A program made the translations under genes and the position numbers. Positions 16,049 through 25,191 of a stretch of 53,368 nt of DNA are shown in pieces. The notes beneath the pieces are model-generated. The model was not told the DNA's origin, ran no database searches, and saw only the letters and a program-made list of their open reading frames with translations. The stretch spans positions 1 through 53,368 of the forward strand of contig WTFZ01000036.1 in the NCBI GenBank assembly GCA_011523835.1, given 5' to 3'. How positions within the stretch are numbered: the first letter of the stretch is position 1; every line of letters begins with the position of its first letter. Origin of the DNA: Synechococcus sp. CO36386bin_29 (GTDB taxonomy: Bacteria; Cyanobacteriota; Cyanobacteriia; PCC-6307; Cyanobiaceae).

Positions 16049-16455
16049 GCGACTGGGTCCGTCTTCAGCAGGCTCTGCCTTCGCAAGCCGTTGACCTGGG
16101 TCCCCTCCAGCTCGCCTGGCTTGGTGATGCTGTCTGGGAACTGCATCAACGCCTTCGCCATTGCCGCCGTCCTGGCCGGATAGCCGAGTTGCATCGCTCG
16201 GTTGTCGCTGAGGTTCGCGCCGATGCTCAGGCTCAGGCGTTGGAGCGACTTCAGCCCTGGCTGAACGATTTTGAAAGCGATCTGGTGCGTCGTGGCCGCA
16301 ACCGTGCCGGCAAGGGTCCCCGCGGTGGAGACCCGGCGGCCTATGGAAAGGCCACGGGATTTGAGACAATGGTTGGCTGGCTCTATCTTCACAATCCGGC
16401 GAGGCTTGCCGAGCTTCTGGATCGCCTTGAGGAGACCGAATCAGCCCTGTCATAA
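16045..16455 (+). CDS. mrnC: Mini-ribonuclease III
   Basis: A 136-residue RNase III-like catalytic domain without a double-stranded-RNA-binding domain; in other bacteria and chloroplasts this enzyme trims 23S rRNA precursors. The signature LAWLGDAVWELHQR (residues 23-36) corresponds to the RNase III active-site helix, with Asp28 as metal ligand, and GRNRAGKGPR plus YGKATGFETMVGWLYL is the second conserved block. The start is TTG, overlapping the STAS gene stop. It is followed 11 bases later by rlmB, another 23S rRNA maturation gene, so the pair forms a functional rRNA-processing unit. Confidence 0.9.
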   Translation: MSDWVRLQQALPSQAVDLGPLQLAWLGDAVWELHQRLRHCRRPGRIAELHRSVVAEVRADAQAQALERLQPWLNDFESDLVRRGRNRAGKGPRGGDPAAYGKATGFETMVGWLYLHNPARLAELLDRLEETESALS

Positions 16456-16466
16456 CTATCGATCCC

Positions 16467-17813
16467 ATGAGCTCCCGTTTTGAACGCCGCCCTTCCCGTC
16501 CAACACGCGGCGGAGATCAAGGGGGAGGCCGCCCGTCGCGAAGCGGCCCACGTGGAAACACGCCGAGACGGGACTCAAGAGGTTCGGGCCCTGAACGCCG
16601 CGATCGCGGCAATGAGCGTGGGGAGACGCCCTGGCGTGGGTCCCGTGACTATGGTCGTACCACGGGCCGAGCTGGGGTTCGGTCGATCGACGGTGCCGGT
16701 CGAGAGCGTCGTGATTCACGTGGTTCTGACCGTCGCTTCTCTGAACGCAACCGTGAAGTGCCGATGCGGTTTCGTGGCGGCGAGGCCAGGGGTGGGCGTT
16801 CGCTGCCAAGCCGTCCGCAGGGAAGCCGTCCGCAGAAATTCGAGCGTTCGGATCGCCGTTTTGAGGAGAAGCCCCGGGGAGAGGCCAGTTCCCATTCAGC
16901 AGATCCTGTTGCCGATGATCTGCTTTGGGGACGTCACGCCACCCAGGCAGCCCTTGAAGCCGGTCGCCCCATTCACCGCATCTGGTGCACCAGTGAGATG
17001 CGCAGCGCTCCGAGGTTCATGCAGCTTCTGAGAGATGCCAAGTCGTCCGGGGTGCTCGTGGAGGAAGTGACCTGGGCCCGGTTGGCTCAGATGACCGGTG
17101 GTGCGGTCCATCAGGGCATTGCCCTCCAAACCGCAGCTGCCGAAACCCTGGATCTGTCCGATCTGATCGAAGGCTGTGCTGCACTTCAGGAAGCGCCACT
17201 CCTTCTGGCTTTGGACGGTCTGACCGATCCCCACAATCTGGGTGCGATCGTTCGCTCCGCCGAGGCTCTCGGCGCCCATGGCGTCGTACTGCCTCAACGG
17301 CGCAGTGCGGGACTGACCGGATCCGTGGCCAAGGTTGCAGCTGGAGCCCTTGAACATCTGCCCGTCGCCAGAGTGGTGAACCTCAACCGCTCGCTGGAAA
17401 CCCTCAAGGACGCCGGCTACCGGGTGGTTGGTCTCGCTGAGGAGGGCGATCAGACCCTGGAGGAGGTTGACCTCGAAGGTCCGCTGGTGGTGGTGACTGG
17501 TTCAGAGGGGCAGGGTTTGTCGATGCTGACGCGCCGCCATTGCGATCATCTGATCCGTATTCCTCTCAGAGGCATCACACCGAGCCTTAACGCGTCGGTT
17601 GCGACAGCTCTCTGTTTGTACGAAGTGGCGCGACGTGGCTGGATGAAAGGTCTGCGCGGCCAGAATCCTTCTCCGCAGATCGTGCGTCCGAGACTGTCTG
17701 CGCCACAGAAGACCGCCGTCGATGGGGCGTCCGCAGAAACAGTTCTTGAGCTTCAGCTTGAACGCCCTGCTGAAGGGCCTGTGCCAAGTTTCGATGGACG
17801 TGTTGACCTCTGA
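16467..17813 (+). CDS. rlmB: 23S rRNA 2'-O-ribose methyltransferase RlmB (TrmH/SpoU family)
   Basis: SPOUT methyltransferase that methylates the ribose of a guanosine in 23S rRNA (G2251 in E. coli). The catalytic part starts near residue 150 with LLWGRHATQAAL and contains all three SpoU motifs: motif 1 DPHNLGAIVRSAEALGAHGV, motif 2 VVTGSEGQGLS, motif 3 IPLRGITPSLNASVATALCL. The first 145 residues are an unusual Arg/Gly/Ser-rich, RGG-like disordered region that roughly doubles the size of the core enzyme and probably helps RNA binding. A short C-terminal tail follows the catalytic domain. It lies next to the Mini-RNase III gene. Confidence 0.93.
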   Translation: MSSRFERRPSRPTRGGDQGGGRPSRSGPRGNTPRRDSRGSGPERRDRGNERGETPWRGSRDYGRTTGRAGVRSIDGAGRERRDSRGSDRRFSERNREVPMRFRGGEARGGRSLPSRPQGSRPQKFERSDRRFEEKPRGEASSHSADPVADDLLWGRHATQAALEAGRPIHRIWCTSEMRSAPRFMQLLRDAKSSGVLVEEVTWARLAQMTGGAVHQGIALQTAAAETLDLSDLIEGCAALQEAPLLLALDGLTDPHNLGAIVRSAEALGAHGVVLPQRRSAGLTGSVAKVAAGALEHLPVARVVNLNRSLETLKDAGYRVVGLAEEGDQTLEEVDLEGPLVVVTGSEGQGLSMLTRRHCDHLIRIPLRGITPSLNASVATALCLYEVARRGWMKGLRGQNPSPQIVRPRLSAPQKTAVDGASAETVLELQLERPAEGPVPSFDGRVDL

Positions 17814-17843
17814 AAACCGACAGGTGAGCTGAATCAAGGCACA

Positions 17844-17870
17844 ATGGCGGAGACTTCACAGCTCCGCCAT
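17844..17870 (+). promoter_or_regulatory. Hairpin that covers the start of the DUF1816 gene
   Basis: Perfect 9-bp inverted repeat ATGGCGGAG (17844-17852) and CTCCGCCAT (17862-17870) with a 9-base loop. The 3' arm contains the first two bases of the DUF1816 ATG (17869-17871), so in RNA the ribosome-binding region and start codon would be partly sequestered. As DNA it is also a possible operator. There is no T-run, so it is not a terminator for rlmB. Confidence 0.45.
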
Positions 17871-18114
17871 GAGCCCGCTGATCAGGCCGATGCGCTCCCT
17901 TGCCAACGGTCTCGGACTCGCCTGGTGGGCCAGAGTTCAGACCAGGAATCCCGACGTGACCTATTGGTACGGACCCTACGTCCGTCGTTCCGGTCTCCAA
18001 GCAGCATTGCCTGAATTTCTCTCAGATCTCGCCTCGGAGTCGCCCGCAGCTGTTGAGCATGCTCTGATCCGTTGCCGTCGCACAGAGCCGTTCACGATCG
18101 AGTCCCAATCCTGA
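17869..18114 (+). CDS. DUF1816 protein
   Basis: An 81-residue member of the cyanobacterial DUF1816 family. Residues about 17-55 contain the family's core (LAWWARVQTRNPDVTYWYGP and LPEFLSDLASESP). Related short sequences occur in or beside phycobilisome-linker-type proteins, so a role around light harvesting has been considered; function is not established. The protein is soluble, without signal peptide. Its start codon is embedded in a perfect hairpin at 17844-17870, which may limit or regulate translation. It lies between rlmB and gatA on the same strand. Confidence 0.82.
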   Translation: MSPLIRPMRSLANGLGLAWWARVQTRNPDVTYWYGPYVRRSGLQAALPEFLSDLASESPAAVEHALIRCRRTEPFTIESQS

Positions 18115-18172
18115 GAGAGGCTTCGGCATCACGATTGGCTGATAGCGTCTCAGCTGAATAGAAGTCCTGACC

Positions 18173-19636
18173 ATGGCGATCGCCGAATGGCGTCAGCAAT
18201 TGGCGAGTGGAGAGGTTTCAGCGCGGGAGCTCACCGATCATCACCTGGCCAGGATTGAAGCCGTTGAATCTTCGGTTCATGCCTTCCTCGAAGTCACTGC
18301 GGAGCGGGCCAGAGCCGATGCTGATCGCATTGATGAAGCGCGTGCATCCGGCGAGGACCTGCCTCCGCTGGCCGGCATTCCTCTAGCGATCAAGGACAAC
18401 CTCTGCACGCGAGGCGTCAAAACCACGTGCTCCAGTCGGATGCTCAAGGAGTTTGTCCCTCCCTATGAGTCCACGGTGACCGATCGCCTCTGGGAGTCCG
18501 GAGCGGTTCTGCTCGGGAAGACGAATCTCGATGAGTTCGCCATGGGTGGATCCACGGAGACATCCGCCTTCGGCCCCACGGCGAACCCATGGAACCCCGA
18601 CCATGTGCCCGGAGGCAGCTCCGGTGGCAGTGCAGCGGCTGTGGCGGCTGGCGAGTGCCTGGCTTCCATCGGTTCCGATACCGGTGGTTCCATCCGTCAG
18701 CCGGCTTCGTTCTGTGGCGTCGTCGGTCTCAAGCCCACCTATGGGCGCGTCAGTCGCTACGGACTGGTCGCTTTTGCCAGCTCCCTGGACCAGGTTGGTC
18801 CTTTCAGTCACTCCGTTGCTGACGCCGCGGAGTTACTTCAGGTTATGGCTGGGGCTGATGCCCGTGACTCCACCTGTCTCACGGCTCCCGTCCCGGATTA
18901 CTGCGCAGGCTTGGGGCGCTCCGTGAAAGGCCTGAGAGTTGGGCTGGTCAAGGAATGCTTCGAGCAGGATGGACTGGATCCCCAGGTGAAAGCATCCGTA
19001 CTTGCAGCCGCGCAGCAGCTTCAGTCACTCGGTGCAGATCTGGTGGATGTGAGTTGCCCTCGGTTCAACGATGGAATCGCGACCTACTACGTGATCGCAC
19101 CGTCGGAGGCATCGGCCAACCTTGCCCGTTACGACGGTGTCAAGTACGGATACCGAGCTGAGGACGCGGCCTCTCTGGCTGCCATGACGGCCCGCAGCCG
19201 TGCCGAAGGATTCGGCAGTGAGGTGCAGCGGCGAATCCTGATCGGGACCTACGCACTGTCGGCGGGCTACGTGGATGCTTATTACAAAAAGGCCCAGCAG
19301 GTGCGCACCTTGATTCGTCGGGATTTCGATGCTGCCTTCCAGTCTGTGGATGTTCTCCTGACTCCAACGGCTCCCAGCACGGCCTTCAGGAACGGTGCTC
19401 ACGCCGACGACCCTCTGGCGATGTACCTCTCGGACCTGCTGACGATTCCTGCCAATCTGGCAGGCCTTCCTGCGATCAGCCTCCCCTGTGGCTTCGACAC
19501 CGGTGGGCTGCCCATCGGTGTGCAGCTGATCGGAAACGTGCTTGATGAACCTCGCCTTCTCCAGGTGGCTTATCAGTACGAACAGGCAGCGGATGTGATG
19601 AAGGCCCGTCCACAGGGAGCCCTGATCCCTGCCTGA
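18173..19636 (+). CDS. gatA: Glutamyl-tRNA(Gln) amidotransferase subunit A
   Basis: Amidase subunit of GatCAB, which converts Glu-tRNA(Gln) to Gln-tRNA(Gln). The 487-residue protein carries the amidase-signature triad Lys74 (LAIKDNL), Ser149 ([16 protein letters not shown]) and Ser173 ([12 protein letters not shown]). The ammonia for transamidation is released by this subunit from glutamine. gatB and gatC are not adjacent, as usual in cyanobacteria. The start ATG at 18173 leaves a 58-base gap after the DUF1816 gene. Downstream, two inverted repeats separate it from dnaE. Confidence 0.97.
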   Translation: MAIAEWRQQLASGEVSARELTDHHLARIEAVESSVHAFLEVTAERARADADRIDEARASGEDLPPLAGIPLAIKDNLCTRGVKTTCSSRMLKEFVPPYESTVTDRLWESGAVLLGKTNLDEFAMGGSTETSAFGPTANPWNPDHVPGGSSGGSAAAVAAGECLASIGSDTGGSIRQPASFCGVVGLKPTYGRVSRYGLVAFASSLDQVGPFSHSVADAAELLQVMAGADARDSTCLTAPVPDYCAGLGRSVKGLRVGLVKECFEQDGLDPQVKASVLAAAQQLQSLGADLVDVSCPRFNDGIATYYVIAPSEASANLARYDGVKYGYRAEDAASLAAMTARSRAEGFGSEVQRRILIGTYALSAGYVDAYYKKAQQVRTLIRRDFDAAFQSVDVLLTPTAPSTAFRNGAHADDPLAMYLSDLLTIPANLAGLPAISLPCGFDTGGLPIGVQLIGNVLDEPRLLQVAYQYEQAADVMKARPQGALIPA

Positions 19637-19673
19637 ACGGCTCGAGCCGACTGGGTGCGCTCCTGCTTACACC

Positions 19674-19711
19674 AGATGCAGTGCCGGCCAGTCGGTCAAG
19701 CCACTGCATCT
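19674..19711 (+). other. 10-bp inverted repeat between gatA and dnaE
   Basis: AGATGCAGTG (19674-19683) and CACTGCATCT (19702-19711) are perfect inverted copies separated by 18 bases, ending 24 bases before the dnaE ATG. A separate 12-bp perfect palindrome CGGCTCGAGCCG lies at 19638-19649, just after the gatA stop. No T-run follows either. They may form RNA hairpins in the gatA-dnaE intergenic region or serve as an operator; function is unknown. Confidence 0.4.
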
Positions 19712-19735
19712 TGCGCCTGGGCCTAATGTGTCTGC

Positions 19736-22700
19736 ATGGCTTTCGTTCCCCTCCACAACCACAGCGACTACAGCCTGCTGGACGGTGCATCCCAACTCCC
19801 GCAGATGGTGGAGCGGGCCAAGGATTTGGGCATGCCGGCCCTGGCCTTGACCGATCACGGAGTGATGTACGGGGCCGTTGAGTTGCTGAAGCTCTGTAAA
19901 GGAGCGGGAATCAAGCCGATCATCGGCAATGAGATGTATGTCATCAATGGATCCATTGATGACCCACAACCGAAGAAGGAGCGGCGTTACCACCTGGTTG
20001 TGCTGGCCAAGAATGCTGTTGGCTACAGGAATCTCGTCAAACTCACCAGCATCAGTCATCTGCGTGGCATGCGTGGTCGGGGGATCTTCTCCCGTGCCTG
20101 CATCGACAAGCACCTTCTCAAGCAGTACAGCGAGGGACTGATCGTGGCCACCGCTTGTCTGGGCGGTGAGATTCCACAGGCCATCATGCGCGAACGCCCC
20201 GATGTGGCCAGGGATGTGGCCCGTTGGTATCAAGAGGTGTTCGGCGATGATTTCTACCTTGAGATCCAGGATCACGGTTCTCCCGAGGACCGGATCGTGA
20301 ATGTGGAGATCGTCAGGATCGCCCAGGAACTCGGAATCCAGGTCGTGGCCACGAACGATGCCCACTACCTGACCCGCAATGACGTGGAAGCCCATGACGC
20401 GCTGCTCTGCGTGCTCACGGGCAAGCTGATCAGCGACGAGAAACGCCTGCGGTACACCGGCACCGAGTACCTCAAGAGTGAGGAGGAGATGGGCCGGTTG
20501 TTCGCCGATCACCTCGATCCCGCCGTGGTGAATGAGGCGATTGCCAACACCGTGTCCGTGGCGGACAAAGTCGAGGATTACGACATCCTCGGTCGCTATC
20601 AGATGCCCCGCTTTCCGATTCCGGAGGGGCATACGCCGGTCTCCTATCTCCGTGAGGTGACCGAGCAGGGGCTACGGGATCGCTTGGGCTTGTCCGCAAG
20701 CGACAGCATCGAGGAGACCTACGCCGAGCGCTTCGCCCACGAACTCCAGATCATGGAACAGATGGGATTTCCCACGTACTTCCTCGTGGTGTGGGATTAC
20801 ATCCGTTTCGCCAGAGAACAAGGAATTCCTGTTGGTCCTGGCCGTGGTTCGGCGGCAGGCTCACTCGTGGCCTATTCCCTTGGAATCACCAACATCGACC
20901 CAGTGAGCAACGGCTTGCTGTTTGAGCGCTTTCTGAATCCGGAACGCAAGTCGATGCCTGATATCGACACCGACTTCTGTATCGAACGCCGTGGCGAGGT
21001 GATCGATTACGTCACCCGTCGTTATGGCGAGGAGAAGGTGGCGCAGATCATCACCTTCAACCGGATGACGTCCAAGGCTGTGCTCAAGGACGTGGCCAGG
21101 GTTCTGGATATCCCTTACGGCGACGCCGACCGGCTCGCGAAGCTCATTCCTGTCGTTCGCGGGAAGCCAGCCAAACTCAAGGCGATGATCGGCGATGAGT
21201 CGCCGAACCCCGACTTCAAGCAAAAGTACGACAACGACCCCATTGTCAAACGCTGGGTCGATATGGCGATGCGCATCGAGGGCACCAACAAGACGTTCGG
21301 TGTGCACGCTGCCGGAGTGGTGATTGCTGCGGATCCTCTGGACGAGCTGGTCCCCCTCCAGCGCAACAACGACGGTCAGGTGATCACCCAGTACTTCATG
21401 GAGGATGTGGAGTCGATGGGTCTCCTGAAAATGGATTTCCTGGGGCTCAAGAACCTCACGATGATTGACAAGACCCTCGAGCTTGTCGCCCAGAGCAGTG
21501 GGGAACGGATCGATCCCGATCAGCTGCCCCCTCAGGACCAAGGGACTTTTGATCTCCTGGCACGGGGTGATCTCGAAGGCATTTTCCAGCTGGAGTCGAC
21601 AGGGATGCGTCAGATCGTGCGCGATCTCAAACCCTCGTCTCTGGAAGACATCTCCTCAATCCTGGCGCTTTATCGCCCTGGCCCTCTCGATGCAGGACTG
21701 ATTCCCAAGTTCATCAACCGGAAACATGGACGCGAAGCGATTGACTTCGCCCACAGCACCCTGGAGCCGATTCTCAGCGAAACCTACGGAATCATGGTTT
21801 ATCAGGAGCAGATCATGCGCATCGCTCAGGATCTCGCTGGTTACTCCCTCGGGGAGGCCGATCTGCTGCGCCGGGCCATGGGTAAGAAAAAGGTGTCTGA
21901 GATGCAGAAACACCGGGGCATCTTCGTGAAGGGTGCGTCCGAACGGGGTGTGGACGACAAGGTCGCCGATGAACTCTTCGACCAGATGGTGCTCTTCGCT
22001 GAGTACTGCTTCAACAAGAGCCATTCCACTGCCTACGGAGCAGTGACGTATCAGACCGCTTATCTCAAGGCCCACTATCCGGTGGCCTACATGGCTGCTC
22101 TGCTCACGGTGAATGCGGGTGCCAGTGACAAGGTGCAGCGTTACATCTCCAACTGCAATGCCATGGGTATTGAGGTGATGCCTCCGGATGTCAACGCGTC
22201 GGGCACCGACTTCACCCCCCGCGACCAACGCATACTGTTCGGCCTCTCAGCGGTGCGCAATCTTGGCGACGGAGCCATCCGTGCTCTCATTCGTTCCAGG
22301 GAAGACGAAGGCCCTTTCCAATCCCTCGCCGACCTCTGCGATCGTGTTCCCTCCAATGTGATCAATCGCCGCAGTCTCGAATCACTGATTCACTGCGGTG
22401 CGATGGATGCACTTGAGCCAGAAGCTAACCGCGCTCAGTTGATCGCCGACCTTGATTTGCTTCTGGATTGGGCGACGTCCCGTGCCCGTGATCGCGCCAG
22501 TGGCCAGGGCAATCTCTTTGATCTGATGGCAGGGGCTGCCGATGGCAATTCTGAGGCACCAACCGACTTGAGCCTTGCGCCCAAAGCGGCGCCGGTGAAG
22601 GACTACCACCCCAGTGAAAAGCTCAAGCTTGAGAAGGATCTGGTTGGGTTCTACCTCTCCGATCATCCGCTCAAGCAGCTCACTCCTCCGGCGCGGCTGC

Positions 22701-23257
22701 TGGCTCCCATCGGACTCGCCGCCCTTGAGGAGCAAGCGGACAAGGCCAAGGTGAGCGCGATCGCCATGATTAGTGAAATTCGACAGGTCACGACCCGCAA
22801 GGGAGACCGCATGGCGGTGCTTCAGCTGGAAGATCTCACGGGGTCCTGTGAGGCGGTTGTCTTTCCTAAGAGCTACGCCCGGCTTTCGGATCATTTGCTG
22901 GCCGAGGCCCGCCTGTTGGTCTGGGCTGCAGTGGATCGTCGCGATGAACGTGTCCAGCTCATCGTCGACGACTGCCGCGCCATCGATGATCTGCGTCTGC
23001 TGATGGTGGAACTGGATGCCGATCAGGCCTCGGATGTGGCGGTTCAGCACAAGCTCAGGGAGTGCCTGCAGGCGTATCGGCCTGAACAGGATGAACTCGG
23101 GGTTCGCGTCCCGGTGGTGGCAGCCGTGCGACGCGGATCCGATGTCCGCTACGTGCGATTGGGTCCCCAGTTCTGTGTCCGGGATGTGGCAGCCGCGCAG
23201 AAGCACCTACTCGAGAGCTCTTTCCGGGTCAGTTGCAGTGACCCTTTACTGGTTTGA
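19736..23257 (+). CDS. dnaE: DNA polymerase III alpha subunit, continuous and intein-free
   Basis: Replicative polymerase, 1173 residues. Domains in order: N-terminal PHP domain ([16 protein letters not shown]), polymerase palm with the catalytic motif MPDIDTDF near residue 405 and [12 protein letters not shown] just before it, fingers and helix-hairpin-helix region, and a C-terminal OB fold ([27 protein letters not shown]). In many cyanobacteria this gene is split by the DnaE intein between Tyr and Cys of the sequence [14 protein letters not shown]. Here that site (about 22000-22030) is uninterrupted and the gene is whole, as in marine picocyanobacteria. No proofreading domain is fused; the DEDDh exonuclease at 349-1167 is not an evident partner. 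Confidence 0.98.
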   Translation: MAFVPLHNHSDYSLLDGASQLPQMVERAKDLGMPALALTDHGVMYGAVELLKLCKGAGIKPIIGNEMYVINGSIDDPQPKKERRYHLVVLAKNAVGYRNLVKLTSISHLRGMRGRGIFSRACIDKHLLKQYSEGLIVATACLGGEIPQAIMRERPDVARDVARWYQEVFGDDFYLEIQDHGSPEDRIVNVEIVRIAQELGIQVVATNDAHYLTRNDVEAHDALLCVLTGKLISDEKRLRYTGTEYLKSEEEMGRLFADHLDPAVVNEAIANTVSVADKVEDYDILGRYQMPRFPIPEGHTPVSYLREVTEQGLRDRLGLSASDSIEETYAERFAHELQIMEQMGFPTYFLVVWDYIRFAREQGIPVGPGRGSAAGSLVAYSLGITNIDPVSNGLLFERFLNPERKSMPDIDTDFCIERRGEVIDYVTRRYGEEKVAQIITFNRMTSKAVLKDVARVLDIPYGDADRLAKLIPVVRGKPAKLKAMIGDESPNPDFKQKYDNDPIVKRWVDMAMRIEGTNKTFGVHAAGVVIAADPLDELVPLQRNNDGQVITQYFMEDVESMGLLKMDFLGLKNLTMIDKTLELVAQSSGERIDPDQLPPQDQGTFDLLARGDLEGIFQLESTGMRQIVRDLKPSSLEDISSILALYRPGPLDAGLIPKFINRKHGREAIDFAHSTLEPILSETYGIMVYQEQIMRIAQDLAGYSLGEADLLRRAMGKKKVSEMQKHRGIFVKGASERGVDDKVADELFDQMVLFAEYCFNKSHSTAYGAVTYQTAYLKAHYPVAYMAALLTVNAGASDKVQRYISNCNAMGIEVMPPDVNASGTDFTPRDQRILFGLSAVRNLGDGAIRALIRSREDEGPFQSLADLCDRVPSNVINRRSLESLIHCGAMDALEPEANRAQLIADLDLLLDWATSRARDRASGQGNLFDLMAGAADGNSEAPTDLSLAPKAAPVKDYHPSEKLKLEKDLVGFYLSDHPLKQLTPPARLLAPIGLAALEEQADKAKVSAIAMISEIRQVTTRKGDRMAVLQLEDLTGSCEAVVFPKSYARLSDHLLAEARLLVWAAVDRRDERVQLIVDDCRAIDDLRLLMVELDADQASDVAVQHKLRECLQAYRPEQDELGVRVPVVAAVRRGSDVRYVRLGPQFCVRDVAAAQKHLLESSFRVSCSDPLLV

Positions 23258-23310
23258 CCACTCTTGATCTCGAACCCTTTAATGATCCCGACCCCTCTGA
23301 GCTTCTGAGT

Positions 23311-23688
23311 TCAGCTCTGCTTCTGGGCGCGGATCGAGCTGCGCAATCTCTGCAGATTGGGTTGGATGTGCTCAACTCCCAGCAGCGTTCCCGGTTGTGG
23401 CTCCCAACTGGCTGACAACACTCCGTAGCTCAACCCAACAAGACCGAGAAGAAAGAACAGTCCTGACGTCACCAGAGTGACTCCAGGAGGGATGTCCATG
23501 ATCCCTCGGCTCACCAGCACATAGCTGCCAATAAAAACTCCCATCCCCATGAGGGAAGGGAGCCCGGTCGCAATGGCAACCCTGCGAGCCATGCGATTGG
23601 CCACGTCCTTTGGGATCGGTTGACTGCCCGAAGGAGTGGATGTCGATCGGCGCGGTTCAAACGGCAGGGGATCGCGTCGTTCGGCCAT
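23311..23688 (-). CDS. PAM68-like photosystem II assembly protein (DUF3464)
   Basis: A 125-residue membrane protein of the PAM68 family, whose plant and cyanobacterial members help early photosystem II assembly (CP43/CP47 insertion). Features are IPKDVANRMARRVAIATGLP, two transmembrane helices (about residues 40-60 MGVFIGSYVLVSR and 70-90 VTLVTSGLFFLLGLVGLSYG) and the conserved SASWEPQPGTLLG after helix 2. The acidic or basic N-terminal 25 residues are cytoplasmic. It lies immediately before rpsO on the same strand with a 27-base gap, and it is convergent with dnaE. Confidence 0.88.
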   Translation of the reverse strand: MAERRDPLPFEPRRSTSTPSGSQPIPKDVANRMARRVAIATGLPSLMGMGVFIGSYVLVSRGIMDIPPGVTLVTSGLFFLLGLVGLSYGVLSASWEPQPGTLLGVEHIQPNLQRLRSSIRAQKQS

Positions 23689-23715
23689 GGTTCAGGAAGA
23701 AGCTGGGATCGCGGA

Positions 23716-23985
23716 TCAGCCGCGGATGCCCAGTTTGGCGATCAGATCGGTGTAACGCTTTTCGCTCTTGCCTCGCACGTAGCCGAGCAGGCGCTTGCGC
23801 CGGCCAATCATCTTCAGAAGTCCCTGGCGAGAGGAGAAGTCGTGAATGTTCTGCTGCAAATGGCTGCTCAGCTTCGAGATGCGCTCTGAGAGCATGGCCA
23901 CCTGAACCTCAGCCGATCCGGTGTCGGTGGCGTGAGTCTGATGGGCGTTGATCAGTTCTTGCTTTTCGGTGGTATCGAGCGACAT
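23716..23985 (-). CDS. rpsO: 30S ribosomal protein S15
   Basis: An 89-residue S15, which binds 16S rRNA early in 30S assembly. Conserved sequence: [35 protein letters not shown] and [13 protein letters not shown] at the C-terminus. The frame is open for nine more residues upstream, but the internal ATG at 23985 gives the normal length and is chosen. In other bacteria S15 represses its own mRNA; no obvious pseudoknot leader was established here. Confidence 0.97.
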   Translation of the reverse strand: MSLDTTEKQELINAHQTHATDTGSAEVQVAMLSERISKLSSHLQQNIHDFSSRQGLLKMIGRRKRLLGYVRGKSEKRYTDLIAKLGIRG

Positions 23986-24039
23986 GCGCGGCGTCTGGCC
24001 CTGACAGTGCAAACAAACAATTTACTCTGCCGCGGGTCC

Positions 24040-24687
24040 CTAAGCCGATTGACTCAACCACTTCAGGCTTGCCCGTAACCAGGCATCGCCATCATCGTCT
24101 GCGGGAACATCGATTCCTGAGGCCACGGCTCTCATGGCTCTCCGGATTTCAAGATCCTCATATCCCAGCGTTTCAAGGGTCATCTGAAGCTCCCTCAGGC
24201 AAGATTCGCCGAGAGGGACCTCCTTCACGTCGCTGCGGTCCACCAGGGAGAGGCTGGGTTCCTGCAGTGGTGTCCAAGCACCGAGTCGATCACGCAGCTC
24301 CACCGCGATTCGCTCAGCGGTGCGTTTGCCGACACCCTGAGCCTGAGTGAGACGTTTCAGGTCACCATCAACAATCGCTGCGACGAGCTCATCGACCTGA
24401 GAGCAATCGAGCAGTGCCAGGGCCATCTGAGGACCGACTCCATTGACACCGATCAGGATTCGGAACAGATCGCGCTCCTGTTGTTCACAGAAGCCGAAGA
24501 GGGTGGATCCATCATCTCGCTGCACCTGGTGCACCCAGAGGGTGCAGCCTGCGCCATCCATCTGCCGGTTCTGATCCCGGGAGGTGAGCTGCACTTCGTA
24601 GCCAACCCCGCCGCAGGCGATCACCACCCCACGTCGGCCACCTTGCTCCCAGCTCTGGATTCGTTCTCCCTGTAGCCAGCCGATCAT
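24040..24687 (-). CDS. ruvA: Holliday junction branch migration protein RuvA
   Basis: Binds four-way DNA junctions as a tetramer and loads the RuvB motor. The 215-residue frame starts at MIGWLQG (24687), the family's usual N-terminus; the upstream open frame to 24759 is ignored. Domain I is the OB fold, domain II has two helix-hairpin-helix motifs (LIGVNGVGPQMALALL and LTQAQGVGKRTAERIAVEL), and domain III (DLEIRRAMRAVAS) contacts RuvB. ruvB and ruvC are not in the window. A lipoprotein gene is divergent, starting 22 bases away. Confidence 0.96.
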   Translation of the reverse strand: MIGWLQGERIQSWEQGGRRGVVIACGGVGYEVQLTSRDQNRQMDGAGCTLWVHQVQRDDGSTLFGFCEQQERDLFRILIGVNGVGPQMALALLDCSQVDELVAAIVDGDLKRLTQAQGVGKRTAERIAVELRDRLGAWTPLQEPSLSLVDRSDVKEVPLGESCLRELQMTLETLGYEDLEIRRAMRAVASGIDVPADDDGDAWLRASLKWLSQSA

Positions 24688-24708
24688 GGGAGAGTTCCTG
24701 TTGAAGCC

Positions 24709-25191
24709 ATGCTGCCTGATCTGTCGAGCCTGATCTCCACGTCCGTTTCGTTCACGCACGTTGCGTTGCGTCGCTGGCTCCGGACGGTGATGTCAGTGCT
24801 TCTCTGTTTGCTGATCAGTGCCGGTCTGTCTGCATGCGTTGCATCGGATCAGCCTCCTCGCTCCGTGCTGCTCAGTGCTCTGAGTCAGCAGATCCAGTTC
24901 ACGCAAACCTCCATCGCCCGTTCCCTCGATCTGGACGCGGCTGGTGTTCCCGAAGTGAGCAGGGTGCGGCTGGAAGATCAGGATGCGATCCGCATCGGTG
25001 ATCAGAAAGGTGTGCACCTCACCGGTCGTTTTGACTGGCGTCTGCCCGGTGATGCGGTCAAGGTCGACAGTGCCTTCGAGCTGTATCTCGAACGAGGCGA
25101 AAGGGGCGAAAGCTGGCGTTTGGCGATTCCAAACGGCTCAGACGACGGGCAATCGCAGGCCTGGATGACCTACCCCCTCGCTATCGACTGA
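24709..25191 (+). CDS. Predicted lipoprotein
   Basis: A 160-residue secreted protein. A charged n-region (RRWLRT), a hydrophobic stretch VMSVLLCLLISAG and the lipobox LSAC (Cys at about residue 43) predict a type II signal peptide and lipid attachment. An alternative start at 24790 would give a shorter signal peptide ending at the same lipobox. The mature part has beta-rich stretches (VSRVRLEDQDAIRIGDQKG, VHLTGRFDWRLPG) ending in QSQAWMTYPLAID. No functional family is recognised. Its 3' end overlaps the convergent DMT transporter gene by 22 bases. Confidence 0.75.
   Translation: MLPDLSSLISTSVSFTHVALRRWLRTVMSVLLCLLISAGLSACVASDQPPRSVLLSALSQQIQFTQTSIARSLDLDAAGVPEVSRVRLEDQDAIRIGDQKGVHLTGRFDWRLPGDAVKVDSAFELYLERGERGESWRLAIPNGSDDGQSQAWMTYPLAID

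Noticed and set aside
19667-20632. A 321-codon open frame antisense to the start of dnaE
   Set aside because: The sense strand encodes the conserved PHP domain of DnaE; the antisense frame has no recognisable domain or plausible start signals.
21990-22040. Possible split-intein junction in dnaE
   Set aside because: The sequence at [14 protein letters not shown] is continuous on one gene, so no intein is present.
22382-23206. A 274-codon minus-strand frame antisense to the 3' end of dnaE
   Set aside because: It lies opposite the OB-fold region of DnaE and shows no family features.
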